Below are positions 19,724 through 28,326 of a DNA stretch of 64,000 bases, piece by piece. Origin of the DNA: Oribacterium sp. C9 (GTDB lineage Bacteria > Bacillota > Clostridia > Lachnospirales > Lachnospiraceae); the NCBI RefSeq assembly GCF_002007235.1, contig NZ_MUHW01000001.1, forward strand, positions 1 to 64,000, read 5' to 3'. The first letter of the stretch is position 1. Each line of letters starts with the position of its first letter. Under the pieces are notes generated by a model. It did not search any database, was not told where the DNA came from, and worked only from the letters and a program-made list of their open reading frames with translations. The position numbers and the translations under genes were made by a program.

Positions 19724-22188
19724 AAAAGCAGACAATAAATAAAATAAAACGATTTTCAATTATGAGCGGCATATTTATTGCTGCTCTTCTTATTTATTTT
19801 TTTATATCATATTCATCTATGGAGCATTCAAATGAAGTGTACAGTTCCATGGAAGAGCCCAAATTACCTGTAATGTTTGTAAAAGAGAATGAATATATGA
19901 TAAATCCGATGCATGCATATATTCAGGAAATGGGTAACAATACCGAAAGAGACATGATCACTGTTCTTCCGGAGGACCGTAAGCTGGAACTGATAGTTCA
20001 GGAATACGATAATATGGTTATGTCGGTTCAGTATGAGATAAGATCTCTGGATCTGAGTCATTTAATTGAAAATGGGACAGTAACGGAGATAGACAGATCA
20101 AATGGAAATACGAATATAGTATTGCCGATACAGAATCTGATAAAAAAGGATCAGGAGTATATACTGAAAATAACATTAGACACCGGTGAGAAGTCTTTAA
20201 ATTACTATACAAGAATATTATGGACGGATCATGATTATACTAAGGATATGGTAAAGCTGGCATTGAGCTTCACATCGTGTACCTTTGACAAGAATGAGGC
20301 AAGAGCTATAGCATCATATCTGGAAACATCAGAAATAGCAGATAACTCAACACTTGCGCACCTGAATCTTCATAACAACTTTAATCAGATAACCTGGGGA
20401 AACACAGGAATGAAAATATCAGGTCAGTATTATATGACCTTAAAAGAATTTGATGGAGTAATGAGCGAGATTCAGATTTCGTATGAATCAAAGATGACGA
20501 ATGAGAATGGTGAGGATAAATATTTCTTAAATGAAGATAATTATGTACTGAGATATGATCCGAGCAGAATATATATCATGAATTTTGATAGAAAAACACA
20601 TGAAATATATGATGGTAATGTTGGAAGCTATGCAAATAAAAAGCTTATTCTTGGAGTCGGAAATGAAGAGGACATAGAATTAGCAAGATCCGAAAATGAT
20701 CAATTCATAGCATTTAAATCAAACCAGGAGCTATGGCTGTTTGAGCAGGAAAAGGATGCACGTGTTATTAATCTTTTCAGTTACAGATCAAAAACAAATG
20801 ATGTAAGGGATAATTACGATCAACATGATACAAAAATCCTTTCAATTGATAATGATGGTAATGTTGACTTTATAGTATATGGATATCTAAACAGAGGAAG
20901 ACATGAGGGTAAGTGCGGAATAGTTTACTACACTTACGACAGTTCGAGTGAGACAGTAGTAGAAAACTTCTTTATAGCTTTACCTCAGTCGTTTGAAAGA
21001 ATTAAAGAAGATATGGAGAAGCTGTCTTATCTCTCCAAAGACAGAATGTTGTATATCTATTACGAAGGAAATATATATGGAATAGACACAAGCAGCTTTG
21101 AAGTAATTACAATAGTTTCAGGATTAGAAGAAACAGAGCTTATAAGTTCAGCTACGAATCGATATGTTGCCTATCAGGATGCAGAGGCTGCAGATATGTA
21201 TCATTCAAAAAAAATAACCTTACTTGATCTGGAAACCAATAAGGCTGTTGATATTACGAAAAGTTCATCATATAAAAGAGTCCTTGGATTTAATCAGGAT
21301 GATCTGATATATGGAATAATAGAGCCAGAAATGGCAGAAAACTACACTCAGGATCATGATATACCGATTTCAGAGATACATATTTTAGGACCGGATTCTG
21401 AGGAGAAAACAAATTATTCAAAAGAAGGACTTTATTTTACAAATGTATCAGTGAATGGTATAAGAATACAATTTGATAAAATATCAGTTGGATCAGGAGG
21501 AGAATATAGATCAGCCGGAAGTGAGACGATAATATCAAATAAAAAGAATAGTGAAGCAGTTGAAGGTTTATCAACCTATAACAATAATATATTGGGAAAG
21601 GTATGGTACATCAACGTTAAAGATAATAATAAATCTTTAAAGAGCTATGCCCCGAAAAAGTTCTCAGTAGAGCGTGCTTCAACTATAGATCTGAATATAA
21701 CAAAGCAGGAAAAAAATATTCCATTGTTCTATGCATATTCTCTTGGACATTATAGAGGTAAGACACTTAATCTAAGACAGGCGTATGAACTTGTATATGA
21801 CGATTATGGTTATGTAACAAATGAAAATGGAGAGATAGTTTGGAATAGAGCAGATAAGAGCACGATAGTAAGGCTTCAAAAATATAATGAGAAGATGAAT
21901 GATATATTACCTCTTCTTAATGAACTCGGAACTATAAATGAATATCAGGATTATATAATTCTTAATGCTTCAGGAATGGACATGAATTCTGCGTTATACT
22001 ATCTAAATAAAGGATATCCGCTTTTGGTTTACTTAGGAAATGATCTGAATCTGGTAACAGCATATGATCAATTCAATATTACATTGGTAAACCAGGAATC
22101 ACAAATTGAAAGTATCATAGGAAGAGAAGATGCAGAAAATCTTTTTGAAGAGAACAATAATCATTTTATAGCTGTGATACCAAGATAA
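19720..22188 (+). CDS. large membrane-anchored protein of unknown function
   Basis: The 822-residue protein starts at a GTG that overlaps the previous stop codon by 4 bp. A basic N-terminus and one hydrophobic segment (about 13-31, IMSGIFIAALLIYFFIS) indicate a signal anchor with the bulk outside the cell. The middle (about 300-560) has repeated beta-rich stretches such as IDNDGNVDFIVYGY that look propeller-like. The last 80 residues (MNSALYYLNKGYPLLVYLGN and HFIAVIPR) recall the C39-like papain-type fold without an obvious catalytic cysteine. I do not recognise the family with certainty. Its place as last gene of the parA-parB operon is the main clue. Confidence 0.8.
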   Translation: MKKQTINKIKRFSIMSGIFIAALLIYFFISYSSMEHSNEVYSSMEEPKLPVMFVKENEYMINPMHAYIQEMGNNTERDMITVLPEDRKLELIVQEYDNMVMSVQYEIRSLDLSHLIENGTVTEIDRSNGNTNIVLPIQNLIKKDQEYILKITLDTGEKSLNYYTRILWTDHDYTKDMVKLALSFTSCTFDKNEARAIASYLETSEIADNSTLAHLNLHNNFNQITWGNTGMKISGQYYMTLKEFDGVMSEIQISYESKMTNENGEDKYFLNEDNYVLRYDPSRIYIMNFDRKTHEIYDGNVGSYANKKLILGVGNEEDIELARSENDQFIAFKSNQELWLFEQEKDARVINLFSYRSKTNDVRDNYDQHDTKILSIDNDGNVDFIVYGYLNRGRHEGKCGIVYYTYDSSSETVVENFFIALPQSFERIKEDMEKLSYLSKDRMLYIYYEGNIYGIDTSSFEVITIVSGLEETELISSATNRYVAYQDAEAADMYHSKKITLLDLETNKAVDITKSSSYKRVLGFNQDDLIYGIIEPEMAENYTQDHDIPISEIHILGPDSEEKTNYSKEGLYFTNVSVNGIRIQFDKISVGSGGEYRSAGSETIISNKKNSEAVEGLSTYNNNILGKVWYINVKDNNKSLKSYAPKKFSVERASTIDLNITKQEKNIPLFYAYSLGHYRGKTLNLRQAYELVYDDYGYVTNENGEIVWNRADKSTIVRLQKYNEKMNDILPLLNELGTINEYQDYIILNASGMDMNSALYYLNKGYPLLVYLGNDLNLVTAYDQFNITLVNQESQIESIIGREDAENLFEENNNHFIAVIPR

Positions 22189-22240
22189 AAAAGAAGAACA
22201 TCGATACTAAACTAATACAGTTAGTATCGATGTTCTTTTT
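22187..22240. terminator. bidirectional terminator
   Basis: AAGAACATCGATACTAA (22194-22210) pairs with its complement at 22221-22237 (17 bp). There is a T run on either strand. It serves the 19720 gene and, in the other direction, rsmA. Confidence 0.9.
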
Positions 22241-22253
22241 TATAATGTAAAAA

Positions 22254-23120
22254 TCAATCAGTACAATGATCGATCAAAAGATCAGATAATAAAGCGAATT
22301 GATCTAAGGACAATGCTTCACCACGAATAGTCTCGCTCAAATTCATATGCTGAAGTGCGGTAAGCGTAGCATCCTTAGGAACAGCTGCACCGGAAAACAG
22401 TGAATTAAGAAGAGTTTTTCTTCTTTGGCCAAATGCAGCCTTGATCAATTTAAACATCCAGAGATCATTTTCTACATTAACCGGCGGAACACTGTGACGA
22501 CTCAAACGTATGACTGCGGATCCTACATTAGGACGAGGAATAAAACAATTAGGTGGAACCAACTGAACTATAACCGGATCAGAATAATACTGAACAGCTA
22601 ATGAAAGAGCACCGTAGTCCTTTGTTCCTGGACCTGACTGCATACGATCAGCTACCTCTTTCTGTACCATAACAGTAATGGAGTAAAGAGGTGCACTACT
22701 CTCAAATAATCCCATAATTATAGGAGTAGTGATGTAATAAGGAAGATTTGCAACAACCTTAATGGGTTTACCGTTATTATAGGTTTTAATTAATTCATTT
22801 AAATCCAGTTTCAAAACATCTGAATGAATAATTGTAACATTGGAATAGTCCTTCAAAGTCTCATGTAAGATCGGAATAAGGTTAGCATCGATCTCTACAG
22901 CAATAACATGCCCTGCAGCCTCTGCAAGAGCCTGAGTCATAGTACCTATTCCGGGACCGATCTCAAGCACACAGTCTTCTTTGGTTATATCGGAACTGGT
23001 AATGATATTAGAAAGAACGGATTCGTCAATTAAAAAGTTCTGTCCAAATCTTTTTTGAAATTTAAAGTCATTGCTCTGGATGACTTTGATTGTTTCCTGT
23101 GGGTTAATTAATTTACTCAT
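22254..23120 (-). CDS. rsmA: 16S rRNA dimethyladenosine transferase RsmA (KsgA)
   Basis: This enzyme dimethylates two adjacent adenines (A1518/A1519 in E. coli numbering) near the 3' end of 16S rRNA. The protein has 288 residues. It shows QKRFGQNFLIDESV, the SAM motif LEIGPGIGTMTQALAE, VEID and the catalytic NLPYYITTPI motif (about 125). It lies 23 bp downstream of the HD-domain gene on the minus strand, so the two are likely co-transcribed. Confidence 0.96.
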   Translation of the reverse strand: MSKLINPQETIKVIQSNDFKFQKRFGQNFLIDESVLSNIITSSDITKEDCVLEIGPGIGTMTQALAEAAGHVIAVEIDANLIPILHETLKDYSNVTIIHSDVLKLDLNELIKTYNNGKPIKVVANLPYYITTPIIMGLFESSAPLYSITVMVQKEVADRMQSGPGTKDYGALSLAVQYYSDPVIVQLVPPNCFIPRPNVGSAVIRLSRHSVPPVNVENDLWMFKLIKAAFGQRRKTLLNSLFSGAAVPKDATLTALQHMNLSETIRGEALSLDQFALLSDLLIDHCTD

Positions 23121-23143
23121 AGACCTCTAAAAAAGAAATAATA

Positions 23144-23683
23144 CTAATTGGGTTTTCTGGTTATGACATTTGAGACGCATAAACGCATCTTCAACAAAAA
23201 AGGTTTAAATCTGAATAAACCTTCAGTTATGTTAGCAAAAGATTCCTGAGTTGCAACAACTTTATCACAGAAAGTCAGAAGATAACCTAACCTTGATGTT
23301 GGAATACAGGTTGAAAGAGGAAACATATGACTCCAAATTGCCTTCTTTTCAACATAAGAAAGATAGAAACCTTCCAGCTCAGAATTGATTACAGCATCTT
23401 CAGGATGATAAAAACAGTACCAACGACCGTTATGAACATCCTTATCATCTTTATGATAATCAACAAGACAGAAATCATGAAGAAGCCCGACTTTTGAAGC
23501 AGATTCTGAATCAACATAAATGAACTTTGCAAGATCGGTTGCCATCATAGCAACACGAACAGAATGATCAAATGTGTTGGTGCTTCCATGTCTGGGAACA
23601 GACTTGAGCTTCAAATATGTATCATTATGAGTAATATGTTTATGCTTTTCAGCAAATAATAATTCTTTATCTGATAGTGTCAT
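23144..23683 (-). CDS. HD-domain phosphohydrolase-like protein
   Basis: The 179-residue protein has the HD-superfamily metal pattern: a first histidine in NTFDHSVRVAMMA, the HD pair in GLLHDFCLVDYH, a further histidine in CFYHPEDAV, and a late aspartate in LLTFCDKVVA. Such proteins usually hydrolyse nucleotides or phosphate esters; the substrate cannot be told. The ATG at 23683 is chosen because AGGAT precedes it; an upstream in-frame TTG would extend it by eight residues. A terminator-like hairpin lies immediately upstream of the ribosome-binding site, and rsmA follows. Confidence 0.85.
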   Translation of the reverse strand: MTLSDKELLFAEKHKHITHNDTYLKLKSVPRHGSTNTFDHSVRVAMMATDLAKFIYVDSESASKVGLLHDFCLVDYHKDDKDVHNGRWYCFYHPEDAVINSELEGFYLSYVEKKAIWSHMFPLSTCIPTSRLGYLLTFCDKVVATQESFANITEGLFRFKPFLLKMRLCVSNVITRKPN

Positions 23684-23694
23684 AATAAATCCTA

Positions 23695-23731
23695 AAGAAA
23701 AAAACAACGGTCTTAAAGCATCAGAAGACCG
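23695..23731 (-). terminator. terminator-like hairpin in the HD-gene leader (candidate attenuator)
   Basis: On the minus strand CGGTCTT and AAGACCG (23708-23731) form a 7-bp stem followed by TTG and a run of eight T residues. No gene ends here. The structure lies between a promoter at 23796-23824 and the HD-gene start. Confidence 0.6.
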
Positions 23732-23795
23732 AATTTAATCTGTAAATTTGTAAATTTAACAATTCAAGAATATTCAATATCTAACAAGCAATAAG

Positions 23796-23824
23796 AATAT
23801 AAAACAAGAAAAAGATGAATTCAA
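23796..23824 (-). promoter_or_regulatory. candidate promoter of the HD gene and rsmA
   Basis: On the minus strand TTGAAT (23819-23824) and TATATT (23796-23801) are 17 bp apart. It would produce a leader of about 105 nt that contains the terminator-like hairpin. Confidence 0.5.
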
Positions 23825-24120
23825 TTGTATTGAGTAGTTTTCTCAAAATATTTAGAAAATAGCACAAAAAAAGGAGTTTTTAAAAAGTTATGTAATAGAG
23901 AAAAGAAAAAAATATTAAATATTTTTAAAAATCAAGAGGAAATATTTAGATTTCTTAGAAATCTTGTATATTGATACGAAAATAGAATATGTCTAAACTA
24001 GTCAGGGTCAAAGTGGATTATAAAAGCCAGGAAAAAAGTCATTTAGTAAGTATCCTGCAATCCATTTTGAAAACAGAGATTTAATGAAACAGGAGAAGAA
24101 CAACTAGTTAAAGATTATAT
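23825..24120. other. AT-rich intergenic region, no gene seen
   Basis: Poly-A-rich tracts and a TTTCTTAGAAA palindrome near 23952 are visible, but no coding frame or RNA gene. It presumably holds the promoters of the divergent neighbours. The 24121 gene lacks a well-placed ribosome-binding site; AGGAGAA lies about 25 nt upstream. Confidence 0.5.
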
Positions 24121-25707
24121 ATGAAAAAAATCATTAAAAATCATAAAGCAATTGCTATTAAGCTTGAAACAATTTTGGCTGTTACTTTGGTCTTTTTATC
24201 AGCCCTGATCATGTTTAGTGTCAAATGGCTATTGGCAACCTGGTCTGAGCTTACAGTAGATGAAATAATATACCATATGGTAGCGCCTCTACAGGGAACA
24301 AGCACAGCAATGTTGAAAGAATATATTCTGCACTGTTCCATACCGGCGTTTTTAGTCTCCATGATTGTAATGGCGATGTTTATGATATTCAGAAAGAAAA
24401 GAGCTTACGGTTATGCTCTCATGATTTCGTTCGCAGGTGCATTTTTTACAACAGGTTTTACAGTAGCGAATGCCTGGGATGATCTCGACATCGGAAATTA
24501 TCTCGTCTCACAATTTGAAACTTCAGATTTTATAGATCAAAATTATGTAGATCCAAAGGATGTAAAGCTTGAATTTCCTGAGAAGAAAAAGAACCTGATT
24601 TATCTGTATCTTGAATCTACAGAGGTTACATTTGCAGACCAAAAATCTGGAGGAGCATTTAGGGAGAATGTTATTCCCGAGCTCACAAGTATAGCATTGG
24701 AAAATGAAGATTTTTCCGGAGAAGATGACAAGCTGAACGGTGGATATGCTATGCCGGGAGCAACATGGACAATGGGAGCTCTGTTTGCACAGACTTCAGG
24801 ACTTCCATTGAAGATTTCGATAGATAAAAATGCAATGGATTCTCAGAGCTCATTTTTTCCTGAGATAGTCACGCTGGGAGATATACTTCATAAAGAAGGT
24901 TATAATCAAGAATTCTTATTAGGATCAGTTGGATACTTTGGTGGAAGAAAGCTGTATTTTAAGAGTCATGGAAACTATGAGATAAAAGACTACAGCTATT
25001 GGAAAAATCAGCACAAATTTGACCCTTCATATTGGGTCAATTGGGGATTTGAAGATAAAAAGCTTTATGAATATGCCAAGGAAGAGCTTACTAAGCTTTC
25101 AAAAAAACCGGAGCCTTTTAATCTGACTCTTCTTACTGTAGATACACATTTCCCTGATGGATATGTCTGCGAGATATGTCAGGACAAGTTTGATGATCAG
25201 TATGCTAATGTCTATAACTGTGCATCAAGACAGGTAAAAGAGTTTGTTGATTGGTGTAAGACACAGGATTGGTTTGATGATACAACTATAGTAATAAGCG
25301 GAGATCATCCTACCATGGATCATGATTTCTGTAATAATGTTCCAATGGAGTATGAAAGAACTGTATATACAGCATATATCAATTCTAAAGCAGAAACAGA
25401 GATAAAAGAGAGAAGAGATTATACGACCTTTGATGATTTTCCTACAACTCTCGCGGCAATGGGAGTTAAAATCGAAGGTGACAGACTGGGACTTGGAACA
25501 AATCTGTTTTCCGGTGAAAGAACTCTATCCGAAAAGTATGGAAGAGAGTTTGAAAAAGGCGAACTGGAAAAGAAATCAAAGCTGATGATAAAGTTTGGAC
25601 AGATCGATAAAAATGCAGCATTCGAGTCCAAGGAAGCAAAAGAATTAAAAGAAAAAGAAAAAAAGGCCAAAATCGAAGCTGAAACGAAAAATGCGAGCAC
25701 CAATTGA
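24121..25707 (+). CDS. LtaS/MdoB-like phosphoglycerol transferase (sulfatase superfamily)
   Basis: The 528-residue membrane protein has three hydrophobic segments (about 15-40, 62-85, 95-118) and an extracytoplasmic sulfatase-fold domain. The metal/nucleophile region reads LIYLYLESTE and PGATWTMGALFAQTSGLPL; the threonine in GATWT is the likely nucleophile. TVDTHFPDG and ISGDHPTMDHDF supply further metal ligands. This pattern is closer to MdoB-type glycerophosphate transferases than to classical LtaS, which has five membrane segments. It probably decorates a cell-surface glycan or glycolipid. The C-terminal tail is lysine- and glutamate-rich. Confidence 0.85.
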   Translation: MKKIIKNHKAIAIKLETILAVTLVFLSALIMFSVKWLLATWSELTVDEIIYHMVAPLQGTSTAMLKEYILHCSIPAFLVSMIVMAMFMIFRKKRAYGYALMISFAGAFFTTGFTVANAWDDLDIGNYLVSQFETSDFIDQNYVDPKDVKLEFPEKKKNLIYLYLESTEVTFADQKSGGAFRENVIPELTSIALENEDFSGEDDKLNGGYAMPGATWTMGALFAQTSGLPLKISIDKNAMDSQSSFFPEIVTLGDILHKEGYNQEFLLGSVGYFGGRKLYFKSHGNYEIKDYSYWKNQHKFDPSYWVNWGFEDKKLYEYAKEELTKLSKKPEPFNLTLLTVDTHFPDGYVCEICQDKFDDQYANVYNCASRQVKEFVDWCKTQDWFDDTTIVISGDHPTMDHDFCNNVPMEYERTVYTAYINSKAETEIKERRDYTTFDDFPTTLAAMGVKIEGDRLGLGTNLFSGERTLSEKYGREFEKGELEKKSKLMIKFGQIDKNAAFESKEAKELKEKEKKAKIEAETKNASTN

Positions 25708-25726
25708 AAAGGTGCTCGCATTTTTA
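25687..25726. terminator. bidirectional terminator shared by convergent genes
   Basis: AAAATGCGAGCACC (25688-25701) pairs with GGTGCTCGCATTTT (25711-25724). The plus-strand stop codon lies in the loop, and the minus-strand stop lies at the end of the other arm. Confidence 0.9.
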
Positions 25727-26626
25727 ATTGTAGTTGATGATGAAATCTACCGCATCGTTTATACCATTATCGAGAATATGAGGACAAATATAGTCAGCTA
25801 CATCTTTACACTCCTGTTTAGCATTGCCCATGGCGATACCCAGACCACAATGCTTAAGCATATCTACGTCATTCCAACCGTCACCGATCGCAGCACATTC
25901 AGATAAGGAAAATCCATAATGCTTAAGTATGGCATCTATTCCGGAGACCTTGGTAATCCCTTTTTTTGTAAGATCAAAGCTGAGACCATCAGACCATCTT
26001 ACAAGTTGACAATCCGGGATTTGATCCTCAAGTTTCTTTGATTCTTCAAGATTCATAACAGGTATAAGCATAAAAACAGGATTATATAAAGCTCGTGAAG
26101 TATCCATTACAGGAGGCTCAGCGGATTTAATGTCATGAAGTACCTCCATTAAGTCATCGGTGATGACATTGGCATAAATGAGTCTTTCCTCCTCAAAAAG
26201 GCAGGAAAAGGAGTTCTGATTACAAATATCAAGTACAGTTTTTACATCATAAGGTGGTATCTCTATTTTCTGAACACAGGTGCCATTTAAAGGATCAAAA
26301 TAGCAGATAGGTTTTTTTGCCTGTGAAGAGTCAAATATGAATTCTTTGTGATGAAGTAAATGTTCATGATGTTCAACTGCCTCATCAACAACATCTCTAT
26401 CGAGAACATAACAGTATTCACCGTCTAACGTTACAAAAGCATCAAAGCGCATGCCTTCGATAAGATTTTCATTTTTAATCTCCATCCAATGTCTACCGGT
26501 AGCAATAGCAGTGATAATACCTGCATCATGAGCTTTTTTAACCGCTTCCTGTGTGGATTTCGGAATAGTACCAGTTTCAAAGGGCCTGAGAGTACCGTCT
26601 ATATCAAAAAAAATAATCTTGATCAT
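25724..26626 (-). CDS. HAD-superfamily Cof-type phosphatase
   Basis: The 300-residue protein has the haloacid dehalogenase motifs in order: motif I FFDIDGTLRPF (residues 5-15), motif II AIATGRH (about 38-44), a lysine in LTKKGITK (about 220), and motif III GDGWNDVDML (about 245-254). The large cap between motifs II and III is typical of the Cof/YidA group. These act on small sugar phosphates or similar compounds; the substrate here is unknown. It converges on the phosphoglycerol transferase gene and shares its terminator. Confidence 0.88.
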   Translation of the reverse strand: MIKIIFFDIDGTLRPFETGTIPKSTQEAVKKAHDAGIITAIATGRHWMEIKNENLIEGMRFDAFVTLDGEYCYVLDRDVVDEAVEHHEHLLHHKEFIFDSSQAKKPICYFDPLNGTCVQKIEIPPYDVKTVLDICNQNSFSCLFEEERLIYANVITDDLMEVLHDIKSAEPPVMDTSRALYNPVFMLIPVMNLEESKKLEDQIPDCQLVRWSDGLSFDLTKKGITKVSGIDAILKHYGFSLSECAAIGDGWNDVDMLKHCGLGIAMGNAKQECKDVADYICPHILDNGINDAVDFIINYN

Positions 26627-26689
26627 ATAATAAAGTCCAAATAGTAGTTCAAAGTAAAATTGTTAATAATTACAGCCAAAACAAATCTT

Positions 26690-26718
26690 TTGGCAAAGAA
26701 TCTGTAGTATGATATCAT
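26690..26718 (+). promoter_or_regulatory. promoter of the GH28 gene
   Basis: TTGGCA (26690-26695) and TATCAT (26713-26718) are separated by 17 bp, with an extended TGA before the -10 box. Confidence 0.55.
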
Positions 26719-26767
26719 CGATTTACTGAAAATAAAAGTATAAAGAAAAGCCTACAGGGGTAACAAC

Positions 26768-28261
26768 ATGAAGGAAAACAAGCTCTATACATTGGTTACA
26801 TCAGATACAGCCGTAATATACTGGTATAAACCGGACGAAATGTCAGATGAACTTAGTTATACAGTTTATCTGGATGGCAAGGAATGTGGCAAAACAGATA
26901 AAACACATTACACAATAAAAAAACTTAAATCTAATCGTAAGTATAGAGTTAAGGTTGAATACACAGTAAACAGGAAATCAGCTAAGGCATTTAAAATTGA
27001 CAAGATATCCTTTGTCACTTCCAAAGAAAAGAAAATCATAGATATTACCAAAGAACCATATAATGCTGTAGGAGATGGTAAAACCATGAATACCAAGGCA
27101 TTTCAGATGGCCATAGATGAGGCTGGTTCAAAGGATCAGCTATACATTCCTGCCGGAGTCTATCTGTCTGGGGCTCTGCATCTTCATGGAAACATTGACA
27201 TATTCCTTGAAAAGGATGCGGTCATTAAAGGAACAGATAATCCCAGAGATTATCTTCCAAAGATCCCAAGCAGATTTGAAGGTATAGAAATGATGTGTTA
27301 TTCAAGCCTCATCAACATGGGAACAATGGATCATTCGACAGATATTAACTGTGAAAATGTAATAATACACGGAAAGGGAACTATCGAGAGTGGTGGAAAA
27401 AAACTTGCCGAAAAGATAATTGAAGAAGAAAGAAAACATCTCGACACAAATGGAATTATCCTTAGTGAGTATGAGAAGGAAGAAACATTACCCGGAAGAG
27501 CCAGACCAAGACTTATAAATATATCAAACTCAAAAAATGTAAGACTATCCGGATTGAATTTAAAGGATGGCGCATCCTGGAATGTTCACATGATATACAG
27601 CCAGGATGTTATAACGGATCATTGTAATTTTTATTCAGAGGATGTATGGAATGGGGATGGCTGGGATCCGGATTCAAGTCATGACTGTACCATATTCGCA
27701 TGTAAATTTAATACCGGTGATGATGCTATAGCTATAAAAGCAGGAAAGAATCCTGAGGGAAATGATATTAATATACCTGCAAAAAATATCAATATATTTG
27801 ACTGTGTCAGTGAGTTCGGTCATGGAATAGTCATAGGTTCAGAGATTTCAGGTGGGATAGAAAATGTTAACATCTGGGATTGTGATATGACTGAAAGCTC
27901 TAATGGTCTGGAAATAAAGGCTACGAGAAAAAGAGGTGGATATGTTAGAAACATAAACATACGAGATTCCAAGTTCTCGAGAGTACTGATGCATTCAGTA
28001 AATTATAATGATGACGGAAAAGCTGCAAAGGATAAACCTACATTCTCCGATTGCAGGTTCAGAAATGTAAAGCTCAGTGGAAAATATCTTGATGAGGATA
28101 AAAAGAAAATCAGTTGCAATGCGGTAGAAATAATCGGTTTTGATGAAGCGGAGCTGATAACAAATGTAAATTTTGATCAGATCAAAATTCATAACAAGTC
28201 AAACATAGTTATTCAGAATTGTACTAACGTAAGCCTGAACAATATAAGTACTATAGTTTAG
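26768..28261 (+). CDS. glycoside hydrolase family 28 (polygalacturonase-like)
   Basis: The 497-residue enzyme probably cleaves galacturonate-containing chains, likely as an exo-acting enzyme on pectin oligomers. A fibronectin-III-like module occupies about residues 8-85, and a right-handed beta-helix follows. GH28 catalytic motifs are NGDGWDPDS (295-303), TGDDAIAIK (316-324), FGHGIVIGSE (350-359) and the IK...RGG segment (383-391). No signal peptide or membrane anchor is visible, so it should act in the cytoplasm on imported oligosaccharides. A GGGGT ribosome-binding site precedes the ATG. It fits with the KdgF-like cupin and uxaBA genes elsewhere in the window. Confidence 0.92.
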   Translation: MKENKLYTLVTSDTAVIYWYKPDEMSDELSYTVYLDGKECGKTDKTHYTIKKLKSNRKYRVKVEYTVNRKSAKAFKIDKISFVTSKEKKIIDITKEPYNAVGDGKTMNTKAFQMAIDEAGSKDQLYIPAGVYLSGALHLHGNIDIFLEKDAVIKGTDNPRDYLPKIPSRFEGIEMMCYSSLINMGTMDHSTDINCENVIIHGKGTIESGGKKLAEKIIEEERKHLDTNGIILSEYEKEETLPGRARPRLINISNSKNVRLSGLNLKDGASWNVHMIYSQDVITDHCNFYSEDVWNGDGWDPDSSHDCTIFACKFNTGDDAIAIKAGKNPEGNDINIPAKNINIFDCVSEFGHGIVIGSEISGGIENVNIWDCDMTESSNGLEIKATRKRGGYVRNINIRDSKFSRVLMHSVNYNDDGKAAKDKPTFSDCRFRNVKLSGKYLDEDKKKISCNAVEIIGFDEAELITNVNFDQIKIHNKSNIVIQNCTNVSLNNISTIV

Positions 28262-28288
28262 AAAGCCCATATAATCTTTATTTTACGG

Positions 28289-28326
28289 AAACGATGCCTG
28301 ATTAATATCAGGCATCGTTTTTCAGG
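28289..28326 (+). terminator. GH28 gene terminator
   Basis: AAACGATGCCTGAT (28289-28302) pairs with its complement at 28307-28320 around TAAT, followed by T residues. The stop codon of the convergent polymerase gene lies in the T run. Confidence 0.88.
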
